From: Petunia secreta
Taxonomy: Eukaryota > Streptophyta > Magnoliopsida > Solanales > Solanaceae
Assembly (NCBI GenBank): GCA_029990175.1
Contig: JARKIP010000065.1
Span: 783,001-847,000, forward strand
Length of the DNA stretch: 64,000 nt
Reading direction: 5' to 3'
The translations under genes were made by a program, and so were the position numbers. The first letter of the stretch is position 1. Each line of letters starts with the position of its first letter. Shown piece after piece: positions 33,388 to 44,200 of the stretch. The notes below the pieces were generated by a model. That model had not been told where the DNA came from and did not search any database. It worked only from the letters and a program-made list of their open reading frames with translations.

Positions 33388-34721
33388 TGTTGATACGAGG
33401 CTAGATATTGCAATAATTTCTATACTTTCGCCTCGTGTTCATGCTTCGACTTGTGATATTTATCGGTACTTTGAACGGAATTGCTCTTATTTGGTGTGTT
33501 TTATATTGTAGGGATTACATTGATGATATGAGGTGTTCATGGAGCATAATTAATGAAAATCAAGGGTTTTGAAGTTTGAGTATAAGCCTGAGGCTCGACC
33601 GGGAACCAAGGCGTGGAGGGAAAATAAAAGAAAATTGGAGAAGCAATAAATTAAGCCTGTTGCCCCGCGCTGCGCGACGCAACAGGGGAGAGATTCAGAG
33701 AATATGAAATTTCGAAATCCTGCAGAAATTGGCCTACTGCACCGTGCTGCGCAATGCGCTGCGCGGCGCCGTAGGCTTAAAATCATGACATTCTCATTCC
33801 GAATTTATTTTGGATTCTCGACTTGTATTTCTATGGGGACGGTATAAAAACCCTAAAGCACGTCCCAAAACATATCTTTTAACTTGGGAAGGAGCAAAAG
33901 GAGGCTAGAACTTTGGAGACTTCAAGAACACAAGAGTTTTTCTTAAATTCTTCATTTCTTTTTGTAATTTATTCATTCATGAATTATCTTGACATAATTG
34001 TGATAAACATGAGTGGCTAAGTTACCCATTCTAGGGTTAATTGGACCACTCCAATACTATGTGTTATGATTTATTGCTTTAATGAATGAAACTTATTAAC
34101 CTTCCTATCTAAGTGTTTATGATTTGTAAGCTATTGATTGGTAGAACTCCCAATTGATTGTGCCATTTATTCTTGTGCATCTAGGGATAAATTCATGAGT
34201 TAGGATGAAACACTTAGCAATATTTCAACATAAAACGAAGGCATTACTTAGGTTGTCAAAAAGGTGATTTGTGACTATTGAGTCCGATTGTAAACCATAC
34301 TTGTAGTCCTATGTATCTTCATTAATTAATTAGAAAATTGGGTAGTGAAAGTTACAATTATTACACGGGAGTGAATAGTTGTGAATTTGAAGCAAATGTT
34401 CAATAGGAAGAAGCAAGTTGAATCCATTAATGCATTATTCTAACACATGAGTAGGAGTTGGATAGATCAATCCTAGGATTCTAGACCCTTGAATTAATTT
34501 ATTTCTTACTACCTTGCTATTTACTTTATTATAAATTAGTTGTTACATTGAAACCATCATAAAAATATAAACTTTCAAAGTTAATTTGTTAGATAAGTTA
34601 GTTAGATTAGCAACTAGATTTCGAGTGTTCTCTGTGGGATTCGACCTCGGGACTTTAAGTACCGAGCTATATTTGCCACGACCGCTTAGTCCCTTTTATA
34701 GGGCATAGTTGGGCATGATCA
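33388..34721 (+). mobile_element. LTR-type insertion (solo LTR, Athila-like end) inside the gypsy element
   Basis: The block begins TGTTGATACGAGGC and ends TTGGGCATGATCA. Its last 110 bp (TCTCTGTGGGATTCGACCTC, CACGACCGCTTAGTCCCTTT, TATAGGGCATAGTTGGGC) are the style of the 3' end of large plant gypsy LTRs of the Athila kind. A TATA box (GGTATAAAAACCC, about 33841) is present. The pol frame resumes just beyond 34721. No 5-bp TSD could be matched (TTCAG or TGGGG versus GCTTC), so the left border is uncertain. Confidence 0.6.
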
Positions 34722-35720
34722 GCTTCCCTGTTTAAGGGTGCTGAGACTCGAAAGTCATCCCTGAGTCATTGACGGCCCTGTGGTACAACTGCTCGTCGAT
34801 CAAGCAATAGTGAACCGCCTGTTTCCCCAAGTAGATGCTTTCTGACTTGTCTTCAAGAAGATATCCTTTTCTAAGATATTTGATTAGCGCATCACGCTGC
34901 CTTGCAAAAGACCATGTATCTGGAACTTCAAGGTTCATCAGGCTTGCGTGGGTTAGCTCAACTATCATCTGCCAATTGTACGAATCCTCGGATGCTTCAG
35001 CGTCTCCAGAGATCTCTTCTTGGTGGATGAATTCCCACACATGAAATTTTTTCAAGATTGCCCTGATTTTCTTTTTTCGATTTGGTTCGCAAAATCCTCA
35101 GGTACGAAAGTTGAATATCCATCAGCTGAGATTTGCTGTACAGGCTGATCTCCCTGGCCCCCAGTGTGTAAGCTAACTCAAGAGCTTGAATTATGGCTTC
35201 ACACTCTGCCTCATTGTCATCTACTTTTATGGCTTAATAGTAGACCATACAAGACGGCGTTCTGATCCACATGTCGATCTTCTCTCCATTGGGATCCATT
35301 CCTGTGCAAATTTCCCAACGGTCGTACTCAATTACTGCTTTATTCCTGAGTGACTCTTCAGCTTTCCATTCCAGTTATTCTGCAAAATCTAAGGTAAAAT
35401 ATTCTAGTGCCTGCGACTTGACATCTGTACGGAGTTGATAGATGAACTCTCCCAATTCTTCAGCCCATTTTTCCATATCTTTCGACATACCAGGTTTAGA
35501 CAAAATGGCTTGTACTGGTGTCGAAGAGACTAAACTGACCGAGAGTTTCTGAAAGTATGAGTACAACTCTCGTGTGGCCATTACCACAGTTCCTATGAAC
35601 TGGAGCGGCAAAGGCAAGAACTTTTCTATGGGCATCCTGCTGGCGTACTTCACCGGAAACTGTTGCCCGTTCTTTTCTCGTACGAGGACCGCATTCCAGG
35701 CTATCTCAGATATTGAAACA
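34722..35720 (-). pseudogene. gypsy (Tat-like) RNase H and second RNase H
   Basis: Minus-strand pieces in order are VREKNGQQFPVKYASRM and FIGTVVMATRELYSYFQK, then MEKWAEELGEFIYQLRTDVK, SQALEYFTLDFAE (the RT-linked RNase H and its tether). After these comes KVDDNEAECEAIIQALELAY (the core of the second RNase H, with Cys for the usual Tyr), then HVWEFIHQEEISGDAEASED and YLRKGYLLEDKSESIYLGKQ. The dual RNase H identifies the Tat clade. Several stops and shifts break the frame. It ends at the inserted LTR. Confidence 0.75.
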
Positions 35721-36440
35721 TATAAAATTAGGTGCTCACCTGCCTCTAGTTTGGTTATTACTAGAATCTATAAGAGTTGAATGTTCATCCGAGCTATTGT
35801 CAAATAACATTGAATCAACCACAGTGGTCCTCCTTGCTTCCGCAGTACCTCAGAGAGACGACATATCAATTCAGACGCTCTCAGGACTAGTTGATCTATT
35901 GCCGCCAATTGATTCCGCAGTTCGCTGAGTTCCTCTCCAACCTTTTGCTCTATGGCCTCAATAACTTCCAACTCGGTGGATGTAATCTCGTTTGAAGTAA
36001 GGCGACATTCCTCAAGGAGAGGTTGCTCACCTCATAGGTCGGCGATCTCGTATAGGGTTGGGTACTTGAAGACCTGATGAAGTGTTGAGGGCAATCCCCT
36101 GACGTCGTGTATCCACGGCCGTCACAGGATTACATCGTACGGGAAATTGCAATTTATTACCTGAAAAATAGTTGTGCTCGTCACGCCTGGTACATGAACC
36201 GGTAGAGCTAGTTCTCCAATGGATGCTTTTCGGACTCCGTTGAAACCCATTATGTTTTGAGTACTCAAGGATATCTAAGGACTTTTGGCTAAATTTGCAT
36301 AACACCTCCCCCTGGATAACATTAGAACTGCTCCCCGGGTCAATAAGAGCCCTTTGGATATGTATGCTGGATACTTCCACAGGTATGATGAGGTCTCCTT
36401 ATTAGCATGCTTGTTACTCTAGGTCGAATCAGACAGACTC
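35721..36440 (-). pseudogene. gypsy protease region, RT mostly deleted
   Basis: At 36380 on the minus strand the peptide HIQRALIDPGSSSNVIQGEV has the place and shape of the aspartic protease motif, with D-P-G instead of D-S/T-G. The reverse transcriptase that should follow is missing. A 67-codon charged helix-rich frame (35971-35768) has no recognised similarity. Internal deletion explains the short element. Confidence 0.55.
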
Positions 36441-37236
36441 AAATGTTTTCCCGATCATTGCAATCCCCCGAGCCGCGCCCGACCGTTCGTCCACGAAGAT
36501 TGCATTGATGGTCTTCAGGTTCTCAGACTCTGAACCTTTAAAATGACGAGGCCCTTCTTCTAGAAGCTCCTTGAGATTCCCTTCCTTTAACAAGTGTTAA
36601 ATCTCGATCATCAAGGCTTTTTAATCGACCGTTGCATGGCCCCCGTTGTGATGAAAATCGCAATAGGGCATTGTGTTCCTTCCTATAGATAATTTTGTGT
36701 TAGGTGGCCATCGGATCCTGGGGCCCAGTTTGCCAGAGTGATTGGCGACCAGGTCCACAGTATTGACACGAAGACCAAAGTCTCTGAAACTGATGCTGGA
36801 TCCAGAGGCAGCATCCAGGTTGAGCCTACGATTGGGAACTGATGCTGGAGAGTTATCCGTGGGCGTCGGCCTTTGCGGAGATAATGGCCTCTGAGACGAA
36901 CCAGCAAACAGTGCTCCCAATTTTTGGGATATCCCTTCAGCTATGTTGTTCGAGTTCCGCTCGAACGCAATTTTGAGGATGTCCAAGAGGAAGTCTCTGA
37001 AATCTGAATTACCTCCTGACAGTTTATCGCCTTCATTATCGCTAGCAATAGGGTTTGGCTCATGAGAATGATCTTTTGGATGCTCAATAGGATCCTTTTG
37101 TTATATGCTGGGATCGTTGAGATCCTTCGCAGACTCGTCTACTGCATCTGTGGTGTTCTTTGGAACGCTGCTACCCCCGTCTGCCATGATCACGCCTTTT
37201 CCTTCGTAGAATTACCTACAATTGTGGGCGCCAAAC
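36441..37236 (-). pseudogene. gypsy gag remnant, leader and primer-binding site
   Basis: The frame at 36986-36621 reads GISQKLGALF, then the gag-type end YCDFHHNGGHATVD, the Cys/His motif common in Tat-like gag proteins. The segment next to the LTR (37235-37221, minus) reads TGGCGCCCACAATTG, a standard position for the primer-binding site directly after the 5' LTR. No intact gag remains. Confidence 0.65.
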
Positions 37237-37687
37237 TGTTTATGCCTAAATTTGTACGTCTAGGTTAAACAATTAATTATGAATGAGGTTACAAGCAATA
37301 CAGTAAATTACGATGGAAAAGTAAGTAAATACGATGAAAATAAAGACAAGTAAATAAGCAGAAAAATAATGGAGAAAGCAAAGTAAATCTTATTCCTTGA
37401 GAGTAGCCGAAGTTGATGGCGAATTGTTGTCTGTACAATACAATGTAAGGAGGGGTATTTATAGTAGTGATACACAGTCTTAAATAAAGTAAAATACAAG
37501 TACTAATAGGGCGGTGGTATACTAAACCCTAACTAGGAGACTGTAAACATTAGGCGACGGGATGTGTGTCCTGCACCCTATGACCAAACCGCCTAAATAG
37601 TCGTTGGCTCTCGGAGCGGGCGTATATCCCCAGTCCCGGTGTTGGACTCATATCCCCGTAACAATAGGTGGCATATTTTTTCCCACA
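37237..37687 (-). repeat. 5' LTR of the nested Tat-like gypsy element
   Basis: Plus-strand TGTTTATGCCTAAATTTG to TTTTTTCCCACA, matching the LTR at 30812-31314 with deletions of about 50 bp in total. The primer-binding site abuts it at 37235. Outer flanks are AGATT (30807-30811) and CAAAA (37688-37692). These do not match, so the TSD is lost or the element has recombined. Confidence 0.88.
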
Positions 37688-37689
37688 CA

Positions 37690-38400
37690 AAATTTGGTGT
37701 AATTATGTTTACCTTTGAATATTTGTTGATTTTTGTATTTTATATGTAGTTTTGTGGATGAACGAAGCGAAGACGATTTGGACTCATTTGTTTACAAACA
37801 GACGCAATTTTTGGTTCAATATATATATAAACATTGACGGATTATCGTTATTTCAAAATATATAAGCACTTGAAAGTCTTTTTTGTGGATGTGTGAAGTA
37901 AGGCCGATTTGGTCTCATTTCTTCACAAAACGGGCACAATTATATGCACAAACACAACTAGATTGTTGTTATTTCTAATTATATAAGCACTTGAATTTCT
38001 TTTTTTTTTTTGGATGTGTGAAGTAAGGCCGATTTGACCTCATTTCTTCATAAAATGGAAATAATTGTATGCATAAACACATCCGGATTGTTGCTATCCC
38101 TAAATATATAAGCACTTGAAGGTATTTTATGCGAATGAATAAAGTAAGGCCGATTTGACATCATTTATTTTTAAAATGAACATGATTTTTTGCTCATAGT
38201 ATGAAGAAATGATGTCGGATTGGTCTTATGTTATGTTTTGCTTTGATTTTTATAATATGAGCGAAACGATAAAGATTTGGCTTTATTTATTCACAAAATG
38301 GACATGAAACACAGACGGAGTGAATGCCTTGTATATGAGCGGAAAGATGCCGATTTGGTGTTATTTATTTACAAAATGGACGTGAAACACAAACATGTTG
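37690..38400. repeat. foldback right-arm subrepeat array
   Basis: Units starting at about 37861, 37982 and 38107 share ATATATAAGCACTTGAA, GTGTGAAGTAAGGCCGATTT and CTCATTTCTTCA. Period about 121-125 bp. Further degenerate units reach about 38400. They are inverted relative to the unit at 27420-27640 (GGCCAAATCG, CGCTCATATAC). Confidence 0.85.
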
Positions 38401-38779
38401 ATATTGTTTTCTGCTGTGTAGGAAGCAATGACATTTTTGTAATTTCAGATGTAAAATGGTACCGTGACATTTTATAATTGCGACTTCAAAAAGGTATGGT
38501 GATATTTTTGTAACCACGAAAAAGTTCTATTAGTAAGGGCATTTATGTACTTTCAGCTTCATTTAATGTAAAAGTGTTTACGTTTTCAAGACCATTAAAA
38601 AAAAAACTACTTATGCTTTCAAGACCAGGTATATTTCTGTTCACTTGTGTAATTCTCCCATAATCCATTGAATTGTCAAAGTGGGTACTGGGTTTCATCA
38701 TTTTTACAACTACCTATGCCCATAAATTTGAATGGTATTTTGAAAAGTCGGGCATCCATTGCATGTTTTTTTCCATTTA

Positions 38780-39584
38780 GGGTGTGTTTGGTATGGGGGA
38801 AAATGTTTTCCCATTTTCTCTTGTTTGGTTGTCTTATTTGACTTGAAAAATATTTTCCTACACCACTCATTTTCCTCCAAATAATGGAAATTTTTTCCCT
38901 AAAATTTGAGGGGAAAATATTTTCCACACACACAAAAACCCTAATTCCCACCCTTACCCCCTAATCCCCTAACAGACCCCCAATTACCACCTAACCTCAA
39001 CTCTACAACCGCCTTCCCCCACCCTACACCTCAACTCCCTCCACCCAACGCCACCAGCCCCAAATCCCCCACCCTCGTTCGTCAAAACTTCATCCGACAG
39101 CGACGCTGCAACCAGCACCTGCAACCAGAGGCCTTGCCAGAATCTGCCACTCGCTGCGAAACTGACAATTTCCGTCACCGGAATCCGCCCCCTATCGCTG
39201 CAAAATCAGAGCTTCTGTCGTTGGGATCTGCCCTGCTTTCCTGCAGGACCAGAGACCTTCGTCGACGGCCTCCGTCATCGAAATCTGCTCCGCCATCGCT
39301 TCCTTACTGGAATATGCCCGCGCCGTCGCTGTCCTATGATCTTCATGTGAATGGAGGGTGTGGTTGGGGGAATGAGTTTTTAGAGATGGAGAGTGGTGGG
39401 GTGGAGGTGACGGGGGGTTGGGTGGTGGATTGGTGTTAAGGATAGGGATGGAGAAGAAAGAAAATTATTTTTCATTTTACTACCAAACAATATAAAATAT
39501 ATAGAATCACTTGTTTTCAAGAAAATATTTTTCATGGAAAACATTTTTCATCAAAAGACATTTTTCTTCATACCAAACACAGCC
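38780..39584. mobile_element. PIF/Harbinger (Tourist-like) MITE with TTA duplication and GC-rich core
   Basis: Ends are GGGTGTGTTTGGTATG and, in reverse complement, GGCTGTGTTTGGTATG, with 22 of the first 26 positions matching. The trinucleotide TTA is duplicated at 38777-38779 and 39585-39587, the hallmark TSD of this superfamily. Length is 805 bp. The subterminal regions are AT-rich. The core (38940-39440) is distinctly GC-rich, with a 101-codon open frame on the plus strand and a 64-codon frame on the minus. No transposase is encoded, so the element is non-autonomous. Confidence 0.88.
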
Positions 39585-39587
39585 TTA

Positions 39588-40274
39588 GTACCTCGATTTT
39601 ACATAATGGATACTCAACAATTCGTTTCATTTGAAGTGTTGAACTAGATTATTTCACGTTTATTTAAAAATTAATTATAAGGTATAATTTACTTGATTAT
39701 TCTTATTTAATTAGTCGCCATTAGATGCTACATATGAAAAATGGGTAAACTCATCACAATTACCTACTTTATTAGCAAGCGTGAGATTGAAAGAAAAAAT
39801 TTAGAATTTTATGGATTTTTTTTTTTTTTAAAAAGACACTTATTTTCGATTAATTTTTAAGTTAAATAAACACACAAAATGAGACGAATGTAGTACTAAT
39901 AAATACTTTTTTATCATAATAAATATTGTAATTTTGCGTATCTTTTTAGGGGCTACTTAGGTATTTTATATATGTTAAAAAGCAATTAGTTTATCTAAGA
40001 AGCCTATTTCTCCTAGACACTAAGGTGCAATCACCTTTTTAAAAGTTTTGCAGGCATAATTGAGCCAAATTTTAAACTAAAAGTATAAACTTGAGCCAAA
40101 GAAAAACACTTCAGACTTGAATTTCAGGCCAACCGGGAATGGTCCGAAGTTAGGGCTTATCCTGGGAAGTGGTAGGACTTGCAAATATTTATCAAATGCA
40201 GCTTGCTTCTTTGAATGTTCAAACTTCAACACTTTCGTGTTCAAATGGTAAGATTGTAGGTCTCTAAATCCAAA
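39588..40274. other. intergenic, nothing recognised
   Basis: AT-rich. A 78-codon minus-strand frame (40077-40313) overlaps the next LTR-like block and has no recognised similarity. Confidence 0.4.
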
Positions 40275-40801
40275 TGTAGAGTACAATTGAATTTGTAATA
40301 AAGTTACAAGCAATTCGTTGTATCAAAGCTGTAATAATCGAATGTAAAATGAAAATAGCAACACCGATAATAATGAGAGCAATGAATTTGCATTAATATC
40401 TTAAGATTATAATTGGACAGAGTTTTGGCATGTATTTGTGAATGCCTTTCTACAATTTATGAAGTAGTAGTATTTATAATAGCTTAAGGTGGGCTGATCA
40501 TGAGCATTAACGACCTCATGATCCCACGTTCTAGTAGTGGGTGAACCACGATCTTCTCCCATTTAATTCAGCGTTGTTGCAGTTACAAAACCGGAGTCAA
40601 TCCGTGAGTAGCTCGGATACTAAGTGAGATTCGTATACGGGAACTCGGGAAGTCTCAGACAGAGTCATTGGAGAGTTCACCTTACGACCGTGTTTTGATT
40701 ATCCATGAGTCGACACGGTAAACCCATTTCGATGGTAATGCCAAGCTTCAACTCACGAAATATTTATCTCCAGCATGCTATGTGTTTGTGGCTAAATTAC
40801 A
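40275..40801 (-). repeat. solo-LTR-like block
   Basis: Candidate ends are TGTAGAG and AAATTACA. The start region (GAATTTGTAATAAAGTTACAAGCAATTCG) resembles the outer end of the Tat-type LTR at 15139 (GAATTTGTAATGCGGTTAACAAGCAATTTG). A minus-strand GCTATTATAAATACTAC could be the TATA box. No TSD was matched, so borders are tentative. Confidence 0.5.
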
Positions 40802-41036
40802 GCAATACAAAAGTTAACTTCGCGTATGATCACTAGACTTTTTCCTAAAACAATTCGTTTTCCTATTTTTATGATTTACATAGATTAAATTTTATAGAAA
40901 ATAATTCTATAATTTTAATAGTACAAAGAATAAAGTTTAATGATTATATGTGGATTAACCTAATTATTCTATTTGTGGGTGCCTCCTTAAAAGGCAGTAA
41001 TTTGGTGATGAAATCTCGAGTAGAGTTTAGAATTTA

Positions 41037-41065
41037 CTACTACTACTACTACTACTAGTAGTAGA
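41037..41065. repeat. (TAC)n-(TAG)n palindromic microsatellite upstream of the ATRX gene
   Basis: Eight or so TAC units run directly into three TAG units, making CTACTACTAGTAGTAG self-complementary. It lies about 145-170 bp before the start codon, in the presumed 5'UTR or core promoter of the chromatin-remodelling gene. Confidence 0.85.
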
Positions 41066-41208
41066 AAAGTGGAAGCCGAAAATCCCACTTTCAATTGATT
41101 GTTACCCAACTTTCAAGGCTCCGCCAAATCCCAGTATCCAAGAAGAAGCCCTCTTTCTACTTGCCCTTGTTTTTTCAAAATTAAAACAAAGTCACACACA
41201 GTGACAAC

Positions 41209-44200
41209 ATGGAAGATGAAGAGGGAAAACCCATTAACATGGAAGAAGATCAACAGAATGTTGAAAAGCCTTCTTCTTCTTCTTCTGACGATGATGATAA
41301 TGATAATGATTCTTTTATCAATGATGATTCTGATGATGAGGACAATTACAATCATCAATCTTCTCCTTCTGAGGTTATATTTTACCCACCCCCATTTCAC
41401 TGTTTTTATTCAAAGCATCCTGCATTCACTCCCATACGCACCCTACCCTGTTAGCAACCATCAATCAATGGAAAGCTTTTTCCACTGCTCCAACCCGTGA
41501 CCTTTATTACTTTTTTAGAATTATCTTTTAGTTGGTTTGTTAACTTTTTTTTGTATTTGTAGGAACCATTAACTGATAAGGAAGTTGAAGAACTCATTGC
41601 TGAGCTTTTAGAAATTGAGAGTAAGGTTTGAAAAATCTATTGCTTTTTTTGGTTTAAAGATTTATTTTTTTTGGATTGTGCACCTTTCTTTTAGCTTGTT
41701 TTTGTTGTTTTTATTATAGGCTGCAGAAGCTCAAGAAAGTTTAGAAGAAGAATCAATAACGATAGTGGAGTCTGATGTTAGACAAGAATTGGCACAAACT
41801 CTTACAGGAGATGAGGTACATTTTTTTTGTTGTTATGTAAATTAACTTTTATACTTATATTTGGTGTGGCGTAAAGTTAAATCCTTTTATGTTTATTTGG
41901 TTATCAAAGTTAGAAAATGCTGTAGTGGATGAAATGGCGACGTTTAAAGAAGAGTGGGAAGCTGTTCTTGATGAACTGGAGACTGAGAGTGCTCACGTAT
42001 TGGTACGCTTTACTATTTCATCTGTCAAATGGTTTTTTGTTGATTTTATCATTATGAACTAAATCATCTTCGATAGGTGATTGCAATATTTAGATATGGA
42101 ATCTCTAAATGAAACAAAATAGGTATGTCTCTTTGCCTGCTAGTTTTGATAAAAGCATGCAACATAACTTTCATGGTGGGGGATGGAATTTTTTTCTTTT
42201 CTTTTACGTGTGACTAAGTGGCGTGGAGAAGGGACGTTGTGTCTCACATTTCCGAATATGTAAAGTGTTTCTTAGTACAGGTACTGATAAAAAGAGTATC
42301 TTAGCACAAACAAGTGACTGCCTTTCCTTTATCTTGATGGATGAGTGTACTCTGAAATTCTATTACTAAAATGCTAACACTTTCTTGAGGACACTAAGTG
42401 ACATTAGGTAGTCTCCAGTGTTGGCATTTTGTGTCCTGGTGAAGCTCAAGACGGATGCCAAATCAACAATCAATCTTAAAATTGCAATCTTTAATTAATC
42501 TAAACATGCATTTATTACTGTCTTGATTTATCTCTTCCATGATCTAATAGGTGCAACAGATATCAGTTGCTTGTCATGACCTTAATAAAACTAAATACGT
42601 CAAGACAGAAAGTTTTGTGGGACACTTTTTGGAATTTCGAGCTTGCTGTTCTCTTTTCTCTTTTTGCCTGTAATTGGAGGTCGATATTGGTCCTGCGCCT
42701 CCTTCAGAAAGAGAAAATGAGAAGAGACAGGAGAATGGGTGTGCAGCTTACTACTTTTGACCATTTCTGTTTTCTTTATCCAAGTCAATTGACAGTGTTG
42801 TTTCCTATGGTGGAGGAATTTTAAATTTAATCACTCCTCTTGCTTATAATGTCTCGAGGCGAATGCTTCCGTAAAAATTGTCACTTAGCGTTCACTTGGT
42901 GGTATATATGGTGGCCAACATTGCCTTAATGTTGATGAATACAATGTTAACCTTTTAAAAAAAAACTTGAGGCCTCTTTGAACTATTCTGTTTTCATAGA
43001 ATTCCGCTCTGTCTTTCTTTTCACTATGTCATTAGTTTTTTTCCTGTTGTCTCATGTTCTTGTTTGAATTCTTTATGTTTGTAGCTCTTTGTTTTTTTTT
43101 TTCTGCTTAGTTTTGTTTCGTGCTGATATGAATAGGAGCAACTGGATGGTGCTGGTATTGAACTCCCAAGCCTGTATAAGTGGATTGAGAGTCAGGCTCC
43201 GCATGGTTGCTGCACTGAAGCATGGAAGAGAAGGACTCAATGGGTTGGGTCTGAGTTGACAAATGATGTCACTGGAGCAATTGCTGATGCTGAGAAGTAT
43301 CTTCAAATCCACAGACCTGTAATAAGGCAAGTGACTTCATATATCTTATTCCGGTTACTAACTCAGTGGTAAACGAATTGTGTGTGCTGACTTGGCCACT
43401 TGCTTTATGGGGCAGGCGACATGGGAAGATCTTGGAAGAGGGTGCCAGTGGTTTCTTGGCAAAAAAACTTGCTGAAAATGATGGAAGTGAGGCCCAGGGA
43501 GAGAGCACCAATGTAGATTGGGGCTCTTTCAGCAAATTATGCTCTGATAACTCTTCCTCATCGATGGGTACTGTTTCATTTGGCAGCAAAGATTGGGCTT
43601 CTGTTTACCTTGCTAGTACACCACAGCAAGCTGCTGAACTGGGACTAAAATTTCCTGGAGTGGACGAGGTGAGATAGTTTAAGTGTATTTTGCTATAATT
43701 TGTAGATACATGTCCTTCTTGCACCTTTTTGCATTTAATACATGAATTCCACCTTCTTTCCTGGTGCTGATTTAATTTGCCAAGCCTGGCTCAACTGCTA
43801 ATACTCTATCTATCTGAAGTTGTCTCTGAAACTTGAGTTTCATTCTTCTTCATCCTCTCTCGAATCATTCGTTATTTAAAACTGCAGTCTACATGAATTG
43901 TACACTCTTTCCTTGGTACTGATTTATTTTTTCCTTGCCTGGCTGAATTGCAACTGCTATATCTCACTGAATTTGCCTCTGAAACTTGAGTGTCATTCTT
44001 CTTCATCCTCTCCCATTCACACATTATTTAATACCGCTCAATCTCACTGAAGTTGACTCTGATACTTGACTTTCTCTCTTCCTTAACTTTTTCTATCCAA
44101 TAGCTTACAAGCTTCCTCTTGTATACGGGAGCTTTTCCCAATATCAATAACATTGTTTACCTTATCAAAAGAAGCTCCGTTACAGACAGTAGCCTTTTCC

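Larger units (their letters stand above)
27290..38640. mobile_element. large foldback-type element with subrepeat arms and captured host-gene pieces
   Basis: The two ends are inverted copies. Left (27290-27410), read in reverse complement, gives AATGACATTTTTTGTA, GGCTTCAAAAAGGTACGATG, TTAGTAAGGGTATTTATATA and TTCAGCTTCATT. Right (38430-38575) gives AATGACATTTTTGTAATTTC, GACTTCAAAAAGGTATGGTG, TTAGTAAGGGCATTTATGTA and TTCAGCTTCATT. Inside, both arms are arrays of a unit of about 120 bp (left 28370-29010; right 30530-30811 and 37690-38400) in opposite orientation. Long inverted arms built of subrepeats are the definition of foldback elements, which have been described in Solanaceae. The centre (29012-30520) carries pieces of at least two host genes. 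A solo LTR (27645-28369) and a 6.9-kb gypsy element (30812-37687) inserted later. Outermost ends and TSD were not resolved. Confidence 0.7.

Noticed and set aside
30812..37687. Considering the nested gypsy element as an intact autonomous retrotransposon
   Set aside because: RT and integrase are missing, all frames are broken, the LTRs differ by about 50 bp and the flanks show no matching TSD.
41099..41500. 133-codon frame overlapping ATRX exon 1
   Set aside because: It is an out-of-frame shadow of the acidic exon. The 41209 start in the other frame matches ATRX proteins and splices correctly.
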